Notes under the pieces: model-generated
Told to the model about the DNA's origin: nothing
Seen by the model: the letters and a program-made list of their open reading frames with translations, nothing else
Databases searched by the model: none
Position numbers and translations under genes: made by a program
Assembly: GCA_964636385.1 (NCBI GenBank)
Contig: CAZWSC010000027.1
Span: 1 to 19,392, forward strand
DNA length: 19,392 bases
Source: CAZWSC01 sp964636385
GTDB taxonomy: Bacteria > Eisenbacteria > RBG-16-71-46 > CAIMUX01
Direction of reading: 5' to 3'
Shown: positions 6,947-14,206 of the stretch, piece by piece
Layout of the letters: each line of letters starts with the position of its first letter
Position numbering within the stretch: the stretch's first letter is position 1

Positions 6947-8020
6947 ATGAAGATGCAGATCCGGGATCTTCTGGTCCTGGTGGATGAGTCCGGCGGGGCC
7001 GTAGAGGCTCTGCACAACCTGGTTTTCCTTCCTCCCCTTCGCGTGCGCCACTTCACCTCGGCGCCCGATCCGCAGGAGAACACAGAGGAACCGCTTCTGT
7101 ACCTGGTGGGAGACGTCCCCAACCTGTCCGGCGACGGTGCGCTGCTGGAGTGGATGAACCGCCTGCAGGAAGCGGACTGCGCCCCGGCGGCCCTCCTCCT
7201 CCCGAGGGAAGGGAACTCCTGGTGTGAGGCTACCGGGCACCCGGTCTTCTGCGGCGTTCTTCCTTACCTGCCGCAGATACCGACCGGCGCGATGGAGCAC
7301 CTGCTGCGGGAAGCCAGGAGGATCCTGGCCGGGCACTGGGGACAGCACGCCCTGAGGCGGGCGGACCTTGCATGGTCCTTCAGCACTGCCGAAGCAGCGG
7401 ATTCAGAGCAGGTGTGGATGCTTCTGGAGTCGTCCCTGTACGGACTGATTGGGGCCCACATGGACTTCTCGTGCCTCGGCATGGCCGTCACGGAGGCCGT
7501 TACCAATGCGGTCGAGCACGGCAACCTGGAGATGGACAGCGCGCTCAAGGAGAGGGGTGACGACGGCCTGATGCGCTTCTTCGAGGAGAGGGACCGGCGG
7601 CTGCGCGATCCCCGTTACAGCTCCCGCCGCGTACGTGTCACCGCAGAGGTACATGGGAACGTCATCTCCGTCAGAGTCGGAAACGAAGGCCGCGGGTTCG
7701 ACCCGGGTGAGCTTTTTCGCAGCGTCGAGAGGAAGCCATCCCGGGGGATCTCGTCGGGGTACGGCCTTGCCATGATAGAGAGCCTCGTCGACGAGATCTC
7801 GCTCTCCGCTGACGGGAGGAGCATCAGCCTCAGCCGGATCCTGCCCAGCACACACCTCGCAGTCCGCGACATTGAACGGCGTGAGGCCAATGCCGGCAAT
7901 GCGCCCGGCCGCGGACCCGCAGACTCACCCGGGGTGAATGGAACAGGCCCCGCCCCTGCCATCGTCCAAGCAGAAGAGGACTTCTCCGATTCGGACGGAC
8001 AGCAGAAGCGGGCGGCATAG
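6947..8020 (+). CDS. HATPase anti-sigma-like serine kinase with degenerate receiver-like N-terminus
   Basis: The 357-residue protein has a GHKL ATPase core of the RsbW/SpoIIAB type at about 140-300. The N box is EAVTNAVEHGNLE with Asn187. The G1 box reads VGNEGRGFDP, with Asn246 where the adenine-contacting Asp is usual, and the G2 segment is GYGLAMIESLVDEI. This should phosphorylate the upstream STAS protein or hold a target regulator. Residues 1-125 have the rhythm of a receiver domain, ending LPYLPQIPTGAMEHLLREA, but no clear acidic pocket or phospho-Asp is seen, so a pseudo-receiver is inferred. The C-terminal 50 residues are Gly/Pro/Ala-rich and probably disordered. ATG at 6947 has GGAGG six bases upstream. 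It is followed 21 bases later by the phosphatase gene. Confidence 0.88.
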   Translation: MKMQIRDLLVLVDESGGAVEALHNLVFLPPLRVRHFTSAPDPQENTEEPLLYLVGDVPNLSGDGALLEWMNRLQEADCAPAALLLPREGNSWCEATGHPVFCGVLPYLPQIPTGAMEHLLREARRILAGHWGQHALRRADLAWSFSTAEAADSEQVWMLLESSLYGLIGAHMDFSCLGMAVTEAVTNAVEHGNLEMDSALKERGDDGLMRFFEERDRRLRDPRYSSRRVRVTAEVHGNVISVRVGNEGRGFDPGELFRSVERKPSRGISSGYGLAMIESLVDEISLSADGRSISLSRILPSTHLAVRDIERREANAGNAPGRGPADSPGVNGTGPAPAIVQAEEDFSDSDGQQKRAA

Positions 8021-8041
8021 CCCGAAGCGCCGGTGAATCGC

Positions 8042-9226
8042 ATGCCAGCAGACCAGAACAGCTTCGCCGGCCGTGTGCTCATCATCGATGACGACCCCAT
8101 CGCGGCCGGGGCTGCGGCTCATCAGCTCGCATCCAGGGGGTTCGAAGTCGGACGTGCGGGGAGCGCATCCGAAGGGCTCTCAGCCGCGAAGTCCTGCACC
8201 CCGGATATCATCCTCATGGACATCGAGATGCCGGGCATGGGCGGGATCGAGGCGTGCGAGACGTTCCGCCGTACTCCCGGGCTCGAGCGCATCCCGATAA
8301 TGTTCTTCTCCTCGGGGGCGAAGGAGCAGTTCATCGCCCGGGGATTCAGGGCCGGCGCACGGGACTACCTGGAGAAGCCGTTCAGCAGTGCGGAGCTCCT
8401 CGCCAGGGTCACCAACCTGGCAGGCATTGCCCGTTACGAGAAGATGCTGCGCGACGTCGCGCACGACCTGCGCCTGCGCAACGAGACCCTCTCCCATGAG
8501 CTGGAGGCCGCGAGAAGAATGCAGTGGTCGCTTCTGCCCGCTTCGCTGGCCCCGCACCCATCGCTGCGCTGCGCTGTCTTCTACGAGCCGATGACCGGAG
8601 TGGGGGGAGACCTCTACGACGCATCGCAGGGGACGAATGGCTGGGTTCGCCTTCTCGCCGCCGATGTCTCGGGACACGGGGTCTTCGCCGCGCTCCTGGC
8701 GGCGTTCTTCCGGATGGGGTACCAGGTCTACTCCGAGCAGGAACACGGGCCGGCCGGGGTTCTGCAGTCCGTGCATCGGGAGTTGTGCCGTTCCCTGGAG
8801 AACGGAGCCTACGTCACGGCCATCCTGGCCTGGCTGAACCCGGACACGGGCGTACTCAGGTACGCATCCGCGGGGCATGTGCCGGCCCTAGTCCGGCGTG
8901 TGGCCACCGGCGCGATAGAAGAACTGCCCGCCACCGGGCTCATGATCGGCCTGATCGAGGAGTGCGACATCGGGGAGAAGGAGATCATCCTCGCCCCCGG
9001 CGATGCGCTGATCATGATCACCGACGGAATCCCCGAAGCCCTCGGACCTGAAGACGAGATGTACGGGATCGGCCGCGTGCAGCGCCTGCTGCAGGGCCAC
9101 CCGGCGGCCGGTCCGGCTGAACTCCTTCAGCAGCTCCGCATGGATCTGGAGCAGTTTCAGACAGGCGGGTTCCCCGAAGATGACCTGACTGCGCTGGCCG
9201 TGGAGTGGCGTGGCCGCACCCCGTGA
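8042..9226 (+). CDS. Response regulator with PP2C/SpoIIE phosphatase output (RsbU-like)
   Basis: The 394-residue protein has an N-terminal receiver domain and a C-terminal PP2C-type phosphatase, so phosphorylation by an unseen histidine kinase probably controls dephosphorylation of the STAS protein. Receiver residues are IIDDDP (Asp17-Asp18), LMDIEMPGMGG (phospho-Asp60) and EKPF (Lys112). A coiled linker covers about 130-160. Metal-binding positions of the phosphatase are GGDLYD (Asp190), AADVSGHG (Asp208), ITDGIPEA (Asp328) and EDDLTA (Asp381). ATG at 8042 is chosen because GGTGA lies five bases before it; GTG at 8033 is an in-frame alternative. The gene ends 13 bases from the convergent propeller gene. 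It completes the partner-switch operon. Confidence 0.93.
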   Translation: MPADQNSFAGRVLIIDDDPIAAGAAAHQLASRGFEVGRAGSASEGLSAAKSCTPDIILMDIEMPGMGGIEACETFRRTPGLERIPIMFFSSGAKEQFIARGFRAGARDYLEKPFSSAELLARVTNLAGIARYEKMLRDVAHDLRLRNETLSHELEAARRMQWSLLPASLAPHPSLRCAVFYEPMTGVGGDLYDASQGTNGWVRLLAADVSGHGVFAALLAAFFRMGYQVYSEQEHGPAGVLQSVHRELCRSLENGAYVTAILAWLNPDTGVLRYASAGHVPALVRRVATGAIEELPATGLMIGLIEECDIGEKEIILAPGDALIMITDGIPEALGPEDEMYGIGRVQRLLQGHPAAGPAELLQQLRMDLEQFQTGGFPEDDLTALAVEWRGRTP

Positions 9227-9239
9227 TTCCCGGCGGACG

Positions 9240-10547
9240 TCAGCCGATGATCCTGTAGCACACAACCGACATCGGCTCGGCATCGGATCCGTCATCCGCG
9301 CCTGACCCGATCCCCCCGGTCTGCATGTTGACAGCTGCGTCGACCAGTCCCTTGACGAGGATCACACGATCCCCACCTATGAAAAAGAGACCGTCCTCTG
9401 CCCCGCTACCCTCGCATTCGACACTGACCTGACGCCTGAATGTCCCGTCACTGTCGAAGACGTCGTAGGTCGCCATTATCCCGTCCGGCTGCGCAAACGC
9501 TCCCGATGAGCTCAGTACCCATATGCCGCCGTCCTCCACCACCCTGATACCGGTGATGTCCGGCTCGGTGTCCTCAAGCTCCATCTTGAACTCGAAGGGG
9601 ACCTGCCGCGTCTGTGCCGCCGCGATCTCCTCGATCCTGCGCTGCTCCTCCGGCGTGCGCTCGCGCGGTGTGTACTCCCGTTCGATCACCCTCTCGAGCC
9701 GGCCGTCCGGGGAGTAGACATTCACCACGTATCGGTTCCTGTGAGGCGCCGCATAGATCCTGCCGCCTGTGCCGATGTCCCAGCGCCGGGGGTACACGAA
9801 GTAGTTGTCGCGCTCGATGACCTCGAACCTTGTGAAATCCAGTTCCTGCACCATCTCCAGGTAGCGGATCTTCTCCTGCCCCTCCGGCGAGAAGGAGGCC
9901 AGGAAGCTTGTCCTCTTCTGCCCGGTCTGCCCCTGCTGGGCGATCTCCATCCCTGCGAAGAGGATCGACTCCCCCCTGCACTTCGCATCGAAGATCATGG
10001 AGAACCCGCCCTTCGTGGGGTCCTGTCCCCCGAGAGTGACGGCCCCTGCCGGATTGCCCTCGAGATCGATCTTGATCACCTTGCCGGGGAAGGCCTGAAC
10101 GAGTCCCAGGCTTCCACAGGGCAGGAACAGCATGTCGCTGGGATTGCGGCTCTCTCCGGGACCGTCTCCCATTCTGCTCAGCGTCCTGAGATGCTCCCCG
10201 TCGGATGAATAGACCTGCACCTCGGAAAGCTGCATGTCCAGGAGGTATATGTCCCCGTTCTCTCCGCCCAGAACGTTCAGTATGACGCCGAAGAGCGCAT
10301 CCTCATCGTCGTCACCCCCGACACGCCAGAGTTCCTCCAGCTTCATGGTCTGGCGCCCCGATTCCGGCTTCGCGCCATTCCTGACGTGAGGAACGCCGTC
10401 GATTACCTCGACTTTCGCCGCGTATGCCTCAGGCACAGCCGAGAGCAGAAGCACCCCCAGGACAATCCAGGCTGACAGGCGACCGGGCAGACATCTCCTG
10501 CCACTCACGACCGTCACTCTGGAGCACTTCATCGCATTCTCGTACAT
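9240..10547 (-). CDS. Secreted six-bladed beta-propeller protein
   Basis: The 435-residue product has a signal peptide with a hydrophobic core near residues 25-41 and a probable cleavage after AYA at 42-44. The mature protein begins KVEVIDGVPHVRNGAKP, an opening common in six-bladed propeller proteins of FCB-like and candidate phyla, and continues with NHL-like blades such as NGDIYLLDMQLSEVQVYSSD, GGRIYAAPHRNRYVVNVYS and DGGIWVLSSSGA. It is probably periplasmic or surface-exposed, but no substrate or enzymatic residue can be named. ATG at 10547 has AGGAGG seven to eight bases upstream, and the signal peptide fits this start. It converges on the SpoIIE phosphatase gene and follows the lexA unit on the same strand after a 223-base gap. 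Confidence 0.78.
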   Translation of the reverse strand: MYENAMKCSRVTVVSGRRCLPGRLSAWIVLGVLLLSAVPEAYAAKVEVIDGVPHVRNGAKPESGRQTMKLEELWRVGGDDDEDALFGVILNVLGGENGDIYLLDMQLSEVQVYSSDGEHLRTLSRMGDGPGESRNPSDMLFLPCGSLGLVQAFPGKVIKIDLEGNPAGAVTLGGQDPTKGGFSMIFDAKCRGESILFAGMEIAQQGQTGQKRTSFLASFSPEGQEKIRYLEMVQELDFTRFEVIERDNYFVYPRRWDIGTGGRIYAAPHRNRYVVNVYSPDGRLERVIEREYTPRERTPEEQRRIEEIAAAQTRQVPFEFKMELEDTEPDITGIRVVEDGGIWVLSSSGAFAQPDGIMATYDVFDSDGTFRRQVSVECEGSGAEDGLFFIGGDRVILVKGLVDAAVNMQTGGIGSGADDGSDAEPMSVVCYRIIG

Positions 10548-10641
10548 GACCCTTCCTCCTGCAGAGACCGCTGCGGCCCCATCCTGTGTGACGCCGGCTC
10601 ATCCGGGCCCCGGCCGGAAAGGCCATCCGGCTTCGGCTGAA

Positions 10642-10677
10642 CTGCCGGGACTCCGGCGTCTGGTCAGCCCCCGGCAG
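10642..10677. repeat. 8-bp perfect inverted repeat upstream of the propeller gene
   Basis: CTGCCGGG (10642-10649) and CCCGGCAG (10670-10677) form a perfect 8-base stem around 20 bases. It lies in the 223-base gap between the small lexA-linked gene and the propeller gene. It could belong to a 5' leader or act as a weak terminator; no T-tract follows. I see no other gene in this gap. Confidence 0.4.
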
Positions 10678-10770
10678 TACGGTCTGGAACATCCCCTGTT
10701 ACAGCTGCGGCGAGTCCTGATTCGGGAATGATTCACCCTCAGGAGCACCGGGCATGGAACGCGGGCGCCC

Positions 10771-11025
10771 TCACCCCTCGAACATAACGTATTCCAGGCG
10801 CCAGGTAAGATCCCCCGTATCGAAGCAGAGCTGGTAGATGTCCCCGGTGTCGCCGGTAACGGAGAAGTAGCACAGGCGGTTCCGTGCCCGGCTGTCCTGC
10901 CAGCGGGTGTTGACGCACCGCACCGTGATCCGCTCTGATCCACGGCGAAAGAGAACGGGGGAGATCGTCCCTCCCTGGAAGTCCGCCCGGACTTTCACCG
11001 CTTCGTCGAGCTTCTCCCACTGCAT
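10771..11025 (-). CDS. Small conserved-looking protein co-transcribed with lexA (resembles DUF6504)
   Basis: The 84-residue product lacks a signal peptide or membrane segment and is probably cytoplasmic. Its pattern of alternating hydrophobic residues, FRRGSERITVRCVNTRW followed by CYFSVTGDTGDIYQLCFDT and WRLEYVMFEG, suggests a small all-beta fold. The layout recalls DUF6504-type proteins that occur near translesion polymerase genes, but that assignment is from memory of the pattern and is uncertain. ATG at 11025 has a weak AGGA 12 or so bases upstream. It begins 35 bases after the lexA stop on the same strand with no visible terminator between, so it should share the LexA-controlled promoter. 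Function unknown; a role in DNA damage tolerance is inference from position. Confidence 0.7.
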   Translation of the reverse strand: MQWEKLDEAVKVRADFQGGTISPVLFRRGSERITVRCVNTRWQDSRARNRLCYFSVTGDTGDIYQLCFDTGDLTWRLEYVMFEG

Positions 11026-11060
11026 GGCGCATCAATCCTGCCGGCCCGGGTCAGTATCGG

Positions 11061-11657
11061 CTAGAACCGCCGGACCATACCCACCACCCGTCCGGCCAGC
11101 CTGAAGTGTGGATCCTCGGCCGGAACCCGGATGGAATGATAGTCCGGATTCGCGGGCCTGAGTTCGACGTGGTCCGGCTTCTGATGGAAACGCTTGACTG
11201 TGGCCTCCTGCTCGTCGCCGAGGTATGCAACCACGAGGTCGCCTGTCTGCGCCGTTTCGGAAGGCTGCACGATGACCAGGTCGCCGTCCAGGATCCCCTC
11301 GCCCTTCATGCTGTCTCCCTGCACCTGCACGGCGAATCTGCCGCGGGAACCCAGCGTGCTCCAGTTCAGGTGCCCCTCCAGATGCTCAATGGCCGAGATC
11401 GGCCGGCCTGCGGCCACGCGCCCTACAATGGGCACGCCGCGATCCCGCCTGATACGGGGCGCCGGCTTCAGCTTTCGGCCGTCCCGATGCAGGTAGCCCT
11501 TGTCCACAAGGGCATTGAGATGCTGGGCAACGGTTGCGACAGAGCTGAGGCGAAACTCACGGGCGATCTCCCGGAAGGAAGGAAAGCGCCCATGATCGGC
11601 GATGGAATCGAGGATGTAGCTGAGAATGGCCTGCTGTCTGGCCGTAAGCCCTTTCAC
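11061..11657 (-). CDS. lexA: LexA, SOS repressor and autopeptidase
   Basis: The 198-residue product has normal LexA length. Residues 1-70 are the winged-helix DNA-binding domain, with FPSFREIAREFRLSSVATVAQHLNALVDKGYL. The Ala83-Gly84 cleavage bond lies in VGRVAAGRPI. The serine-lysine peptidase pair is Ser116 (QGDSMKGEG) and Lys155 (ATVKRF). GTG at 11657 is chosen because GGAGG lies four bases upstream and the family N-terminus, KGLTARQQAIL, begins there; the frame stays open upstream to 11903 but that part is Pro/Ser-rich and unlike LexA. It is followed by a small gene on the same strand. Two CGAAC-N4-GTTCG-type boxes about 225-260 bases upstream point to autoregulation. Confidence 0.96.
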   Translation of the reverse strand: MKGLTARQQAILSYILDSIADHGRFPSFREIAREFRLSSVATVAQHLNALVDKGYLHRDGRKLKPAPRIRRDRGVPIVGRVAAGRPISAIEHLEGHLNWSTLGSRGRFAVQVQGDSMKGEGILDGDLVIVQPSETAQTGDLVVAYLGDEQEATVKRFHQKPDHVELRPANPDYHSIRVPAEDPHFRLAGRVVGMVRRF

Positions 11658-11874
11658 GACTCCTCCACTTTTCAGGCAGTCCAGGCGGAGCGACGGTTCG
11701 AAGGGGGCTGGACCCGCCGCTCCACCCGGATGTCGATCCGGGCGTTTCGCGGGCATCCGCCGTGAAGGCGGAACCGCAAGCACAATCCGGACCGTGACTG
11801 CCTGCTCGGCTTCGTCACCCCTTCCCTGGGTGGGGGAAGAGGAGGATGCCGCCGGCCTTCCGGCGACATCGAGT
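11658..11874 (-). other. Long lexA leader region
   Basis: About 210 bases separate the putative lexA -10 from its GTG start. No convincing gene lies here; the lexA frame is open through it but with low-complexity translation. It may be an untranslated leader, or a second unseen promoter may lie closer to lexA. Confidence 0.45.
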
Positions 11875-11903
11875 ACAATGCCGAACGACCGTTCGCGTGT
11901 CAA
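11875..11903 (-). promoter_or_regulatory. lexA promoter
   Basis: The minus strand has a perfect TTGACA -35 (11903-11898), a 17-base spacer and CATTGT (11880-11875) as a weak -10. The -35 overlaps the stop codon of the lipB-lipA gene. A LexA box fills the spacer. Confidence 0.65.
11882..11895. promoter_or_regulatory. LexA box 1 at lexA (perfect CGAAC-N4-GTTCG)
   Basis: CGAACGACCGTTCG matches both half-sites of the Gram-positive/ancestral-type LexA operator exactly. It lies between the -35 and -10 of the lexA promoter, so LexA bound here would occlude RNA polymerase. Confidence 0.88.
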
Positions 11904-13744
11904 CCGAAAAATCGTTCGGCGGCAATTTCTCCGGCGCGAGAAGCTTTCCCGACTCTCCCGCGATGCCTGTCCGCGCTCCTCGCTGCCGCATCAGCGTGAT
12001 AGGACGAGCGGACCAGTGGCCCGCTCTCGACATGCAGAAACCCCCTGGCACGCCCTGCGTCGGCCAGGCGGTTGAACTCCTCCGGCGGAACGAACCTGTC
12101 AACGGACAGGTTGTCCCGGGTCGGCTGCAGATACTGGCCCAGGGCCAGAAGCTCACATCCTGCCGCGCGCAGGTCGTCCATGACGGAGAAAACCTCTGCC
12201 TCCTCCTCACCCAGGCCCAGCATCAGGCTCGACTTGGTGACCGCCCCGCATTCACCGGCCCGGCGCAGGAGCTCCAGGCTCCGCCTGTAGTCGGCCTGAG
12301 GGCGGGCAGAGGGATAGAGCCTGGGCACCGTCTCCACGTTGTGACCGAGCACGTCGGGACCTGCTGCGATGACCTGATCCAGAGCAGCCGGATCGCCCGT
12401 GAAGTCGGGGACGAGCACCTCAACGCAGGTGCCGTATGAGCACTCCCGGACCGCGCGGATCGTCGCGGCCCACAGCGCCGCGCCGCCATCCGGGAGATCG
12501 TCCCGAGTCACCGAAGTCAGGACCGCATACGCCAGGCCCATCTCCGCAACGGCGGAGGCGACCCGTCCCGGCTCATCCGGATCTGCCGGACCCGGGCAGC
12601 CGCCCTGCACACCGCAGAAACCGCATCCCCGCGTGCAAACGTTCCCCAGAATCATGAAGGTGGCCGTACCGGCCGACCAGCACTCACAGATGTTCGGACA
12701 GCCGGCGCTTTCACAGACCGTGTGCAGGCGGTGGCGCTTCACGATCCGGCGAGTGTGCCCGAACTCCTCACGCTGCGGAAGGCGCACGCGCAGCCAATCG
12801 GGACGGCGTGTGCGGCGGGAGGAGTCCCCGCCTCCGCCGGCTGCATGTACGCCGGAGCCGGATCGGTCCGGGCCGGACTTGCCCGGGCCGGACTCGCCCG
12901 GGCCGGATGCGCCGGACGGGCCGGCGCCCTGCGAAGGAACGCCGCGATCCAGCATGCCCACAATATCCGCCAGCTCGTGTGGATCCAGGCGGTGCGATTC
13001 GAGTCCGAAGACACTCTCCATCTCGGGCAGCAGCATCCGCTCCAGCTCGTCGCGCGATATGGGGCGGCCGAGCAGCTGTTCCATCGTTGTTATGCGGCAA
13101 TCCCTGATACCGCAGGGAACGATCCACTTGAACGGCTCCAGGTCTGTGCTGAAATTGAGGGCGAAGCCGTGTGAACTGACCCATCGGCTGAGATGCAGCC
13201 CCATCGCCGCGATCTTCGCATAGGTCGAAGGATGCGTACGGACCCAGACTCCCGTCGCCCCTTCCCTGCGCCCCCCCTCAATGCCGAATCCGCCCAGCGT
13301 GCGGATAAGGGTCTCCTCGATCTCCCTCACGAATCTTCGCACGTCCAGGCAAAGGCTCCTCAGGTCGAAGATCCAGTAGCCGACCAGCTGTCCGGGAGCA
13401 TGGCAGGTCACGTCCCCCCCCCGGTCGGTCTCGACCACCTCCACCCCGCGCTCGTGGAACTGGCGCCGTGACAGAAGGAGGTTCTCCTTGCGGCCGTTGC
13501 GCCCCAGCGTGACGACGGGATCGTGTTCGAGCAGGAGGAGCAGGTCGGGGATCCGGCCGGCAATGCGATGCTCCCTCAGCCTGCGCTGCAGATCCCACAT
13601 CCGCAGGTAGGACTGCGACTCCGGATACGAGACGACCCAGACCGGTGGCCGACTGCCCCCTCCCGACTCAGGGCCCGGCGCGGGGATGGGGCCGGCCCTC
13701 ATGATTCGCGAATCACGCGGGCTGGATGTGGACAGACTCGCCAT
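11900..13744 (-). CDS. lipB-lipA: LipB-LipA fusion: octanoyltransferase plus lipoyl synthase
   Basis: One 614-residue frame encodes two successive enzymes of protein lipoylation. Residues about 33-265 are LipB, which moves octanoate from ACP to the target lysine: RGGDVTCHAPGQLVGYW at 108-124, the catalytic Lys177 in YAKIAAMGLHLSRWVS, and Cys211 in VPCGI. Residues 266-312 are a Gly/Ser/Pro linker with five-residue SGPGx repeats. Residues about 313-590 are LipA, which inserts two sulfurs by radical SAM chemistry: auxiliary cluster Cys344, 349, 355 in CESAGCPNICECW, radical SAM Cys370, 374, 377 in CTRGCGFC, and RSSYHA at 579-584. ATG at 13744 has GGGAG six bases upstream and overlaps the lpdA remnant by 32 bases. 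Both domains keep all key residues. Confidence 0.95.
   Translation of the reverse strand: MASLSTSSPRDSRIMRAGPIPAPGPESGGGSRPPVWVVSYPESQSYLRMWDLQRRLREHRIAGRIPDLLLLLEHDPVVTLGRNGRKENLLLSRRQFHERGVEVVETDRGGDVTCHAPGQLVGYWIFDLRSLCLDVRRFVREIEETLIRTLGGFGIEGGRREGATGVWVRTHPSTYAKIAAMGLHLSRWVSSHGFALNFSTDLEPFKWIVPCGIRDCRITTMEQLLGRPISRDELERMLLPEMESVFGLESHRLDPHELADIVGMLDRGVPSQGAGPSGASGPGESGPGKSGPDRSGSGVHAAGGGGDSSRRTRRPDWLRVRLPQREEFGHTRRIVKRHRLHTVCESAGCPNICECWSAGTATFMILGNVCTRGCGFCGVQGGCPGPADPDEPGRVASAVAEMGLAYAVLTSVTRDDLPDGGAALWAATIRAVRECSYGTCVEVLVPDFTGDPAALDQVIAAGPDVLGHNVETVPRLYPSARPQADYRRSLELLRRAGECGAVTKSSLMLGLGEEEAEVFSVMDDLRAAGCELLALGQYLQPTRDNLSVDRFVPPEEFNRLADAGRARGFLHVESGPLVRSSYHADAAARSADRHRGRVGKASRAGEIAAERFFG
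11905..11918. promoter_or_regulatory. LexA box 2 at lexA (one mismatch)
   Basis: CGAAAAATCGTTCG matches nine of ten half-site positions of CGAAC-N4-GTTCG. It starts 23 bases from box 1, about two helical turns, and lies within the last codons of the lipB-lipA gene, just upstream of the lexA -35. Confidence 0.7.
12845..12940 (-). repeat. 15-bp coding repeats in the lipB-lipA linker
   Basis: The segment around 12870-12915 repeats units close to CCCGGGCCGGACTCG, encoding SGPGx pentapeptides. Such slippage-prone DNA can change linker length without shifting frame. Confidence 0.65.
13702..13715. repeat. Perfect 14-bp palindrome TGATTCGCGAATCA
   Basis: It covers the lpdA stop codon and lies within the first codons of lipB-lipA. 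A palindrome of this length is expected about once by chance in a window this size, so function is unproven. Confidence 0.35.
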
Positions 13745-14122
13745 AGGCTTCTCCCGCTGCCTCCATCACCGCCTCCGACAGGGTCGGATGAGCGTGGATC
13801 GTGTCGAGGATCTGCCGCGCACTGACACCCATGGTCATCCCGAGCCGCGGCTGCGCGCGATCACCTTCGGGAAGTCGAGTTCAAACCCTTCGATGCCGAC
13901 ATCCCACGTGGAGGCGTTCCGAAGGTTGTGTATAACCTCTGCGTTCCTGAGGAGCGCCTTGGTGGGGATGCATCCCCAGTTGAGGCAGATCCCTCCGACT
14001 CGCTCCGCCTCGACCACGGCGGCCTTCATCCGGAGCCGGCCGGCCCTGATGCCGGCTGCATACCCGCCCGGCCCGCCACCCAGTATCAGGAGATCAAGTC
14101 TCTCCGACCCGGCAGCCATCAT
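13713..14122 (-). pseudogene. lpdA: Dihydrolipoamide dehydrogenase with large internal deletion and frameshift
   Basis: The N-terminal fragment (14122 to about 13844) has the FAD-binding LILGGGPGGYAAGIRAGRL and the redox pair in GGICLNWGCIPTKALL, then runs to FPKVIARSRG and stops. The frame that follows, from about 13844 to 13713, reads LGMTMGVSARQILDTI then HAHPTLSEAVMEAAGEAYG, the C-terminal end of the same enzyme with its catalytic His-Glu. The fragments total about 136 codons against roughly 465 in the intact family, so some 330 codons are missing, and the two parts are in different frames. The product would lack most of the FAD, NAD and dimer domains. Position upstream of lipB-lipA makes sense, since E3 serves lipoylated complexes. 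A real deletion and an assembly error fit equally well. Confidence 0.9.
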
Positions 14123-14206
14123 TCCCCCGGTATGTTCCCATGCTCCCGGCAGCCCGCCCCGGTCTGACCCATGGGATCATGTGCGGACCCGTCCTGGAAG
14201 GGGATT

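Noticed and set aside
11672..11878. Possible 68-residue leader peptide gene before lexA
   Set aside because: Its TTG start would lie inside the lexA -10 region and it has no ribosome binding site; composition is low-complexity.
12845..12940. CRISPR-like array in the linker repeats
   Set aside because: The repeats are 15 bp, contiguous and in frame within a coding linker, with no spacers.
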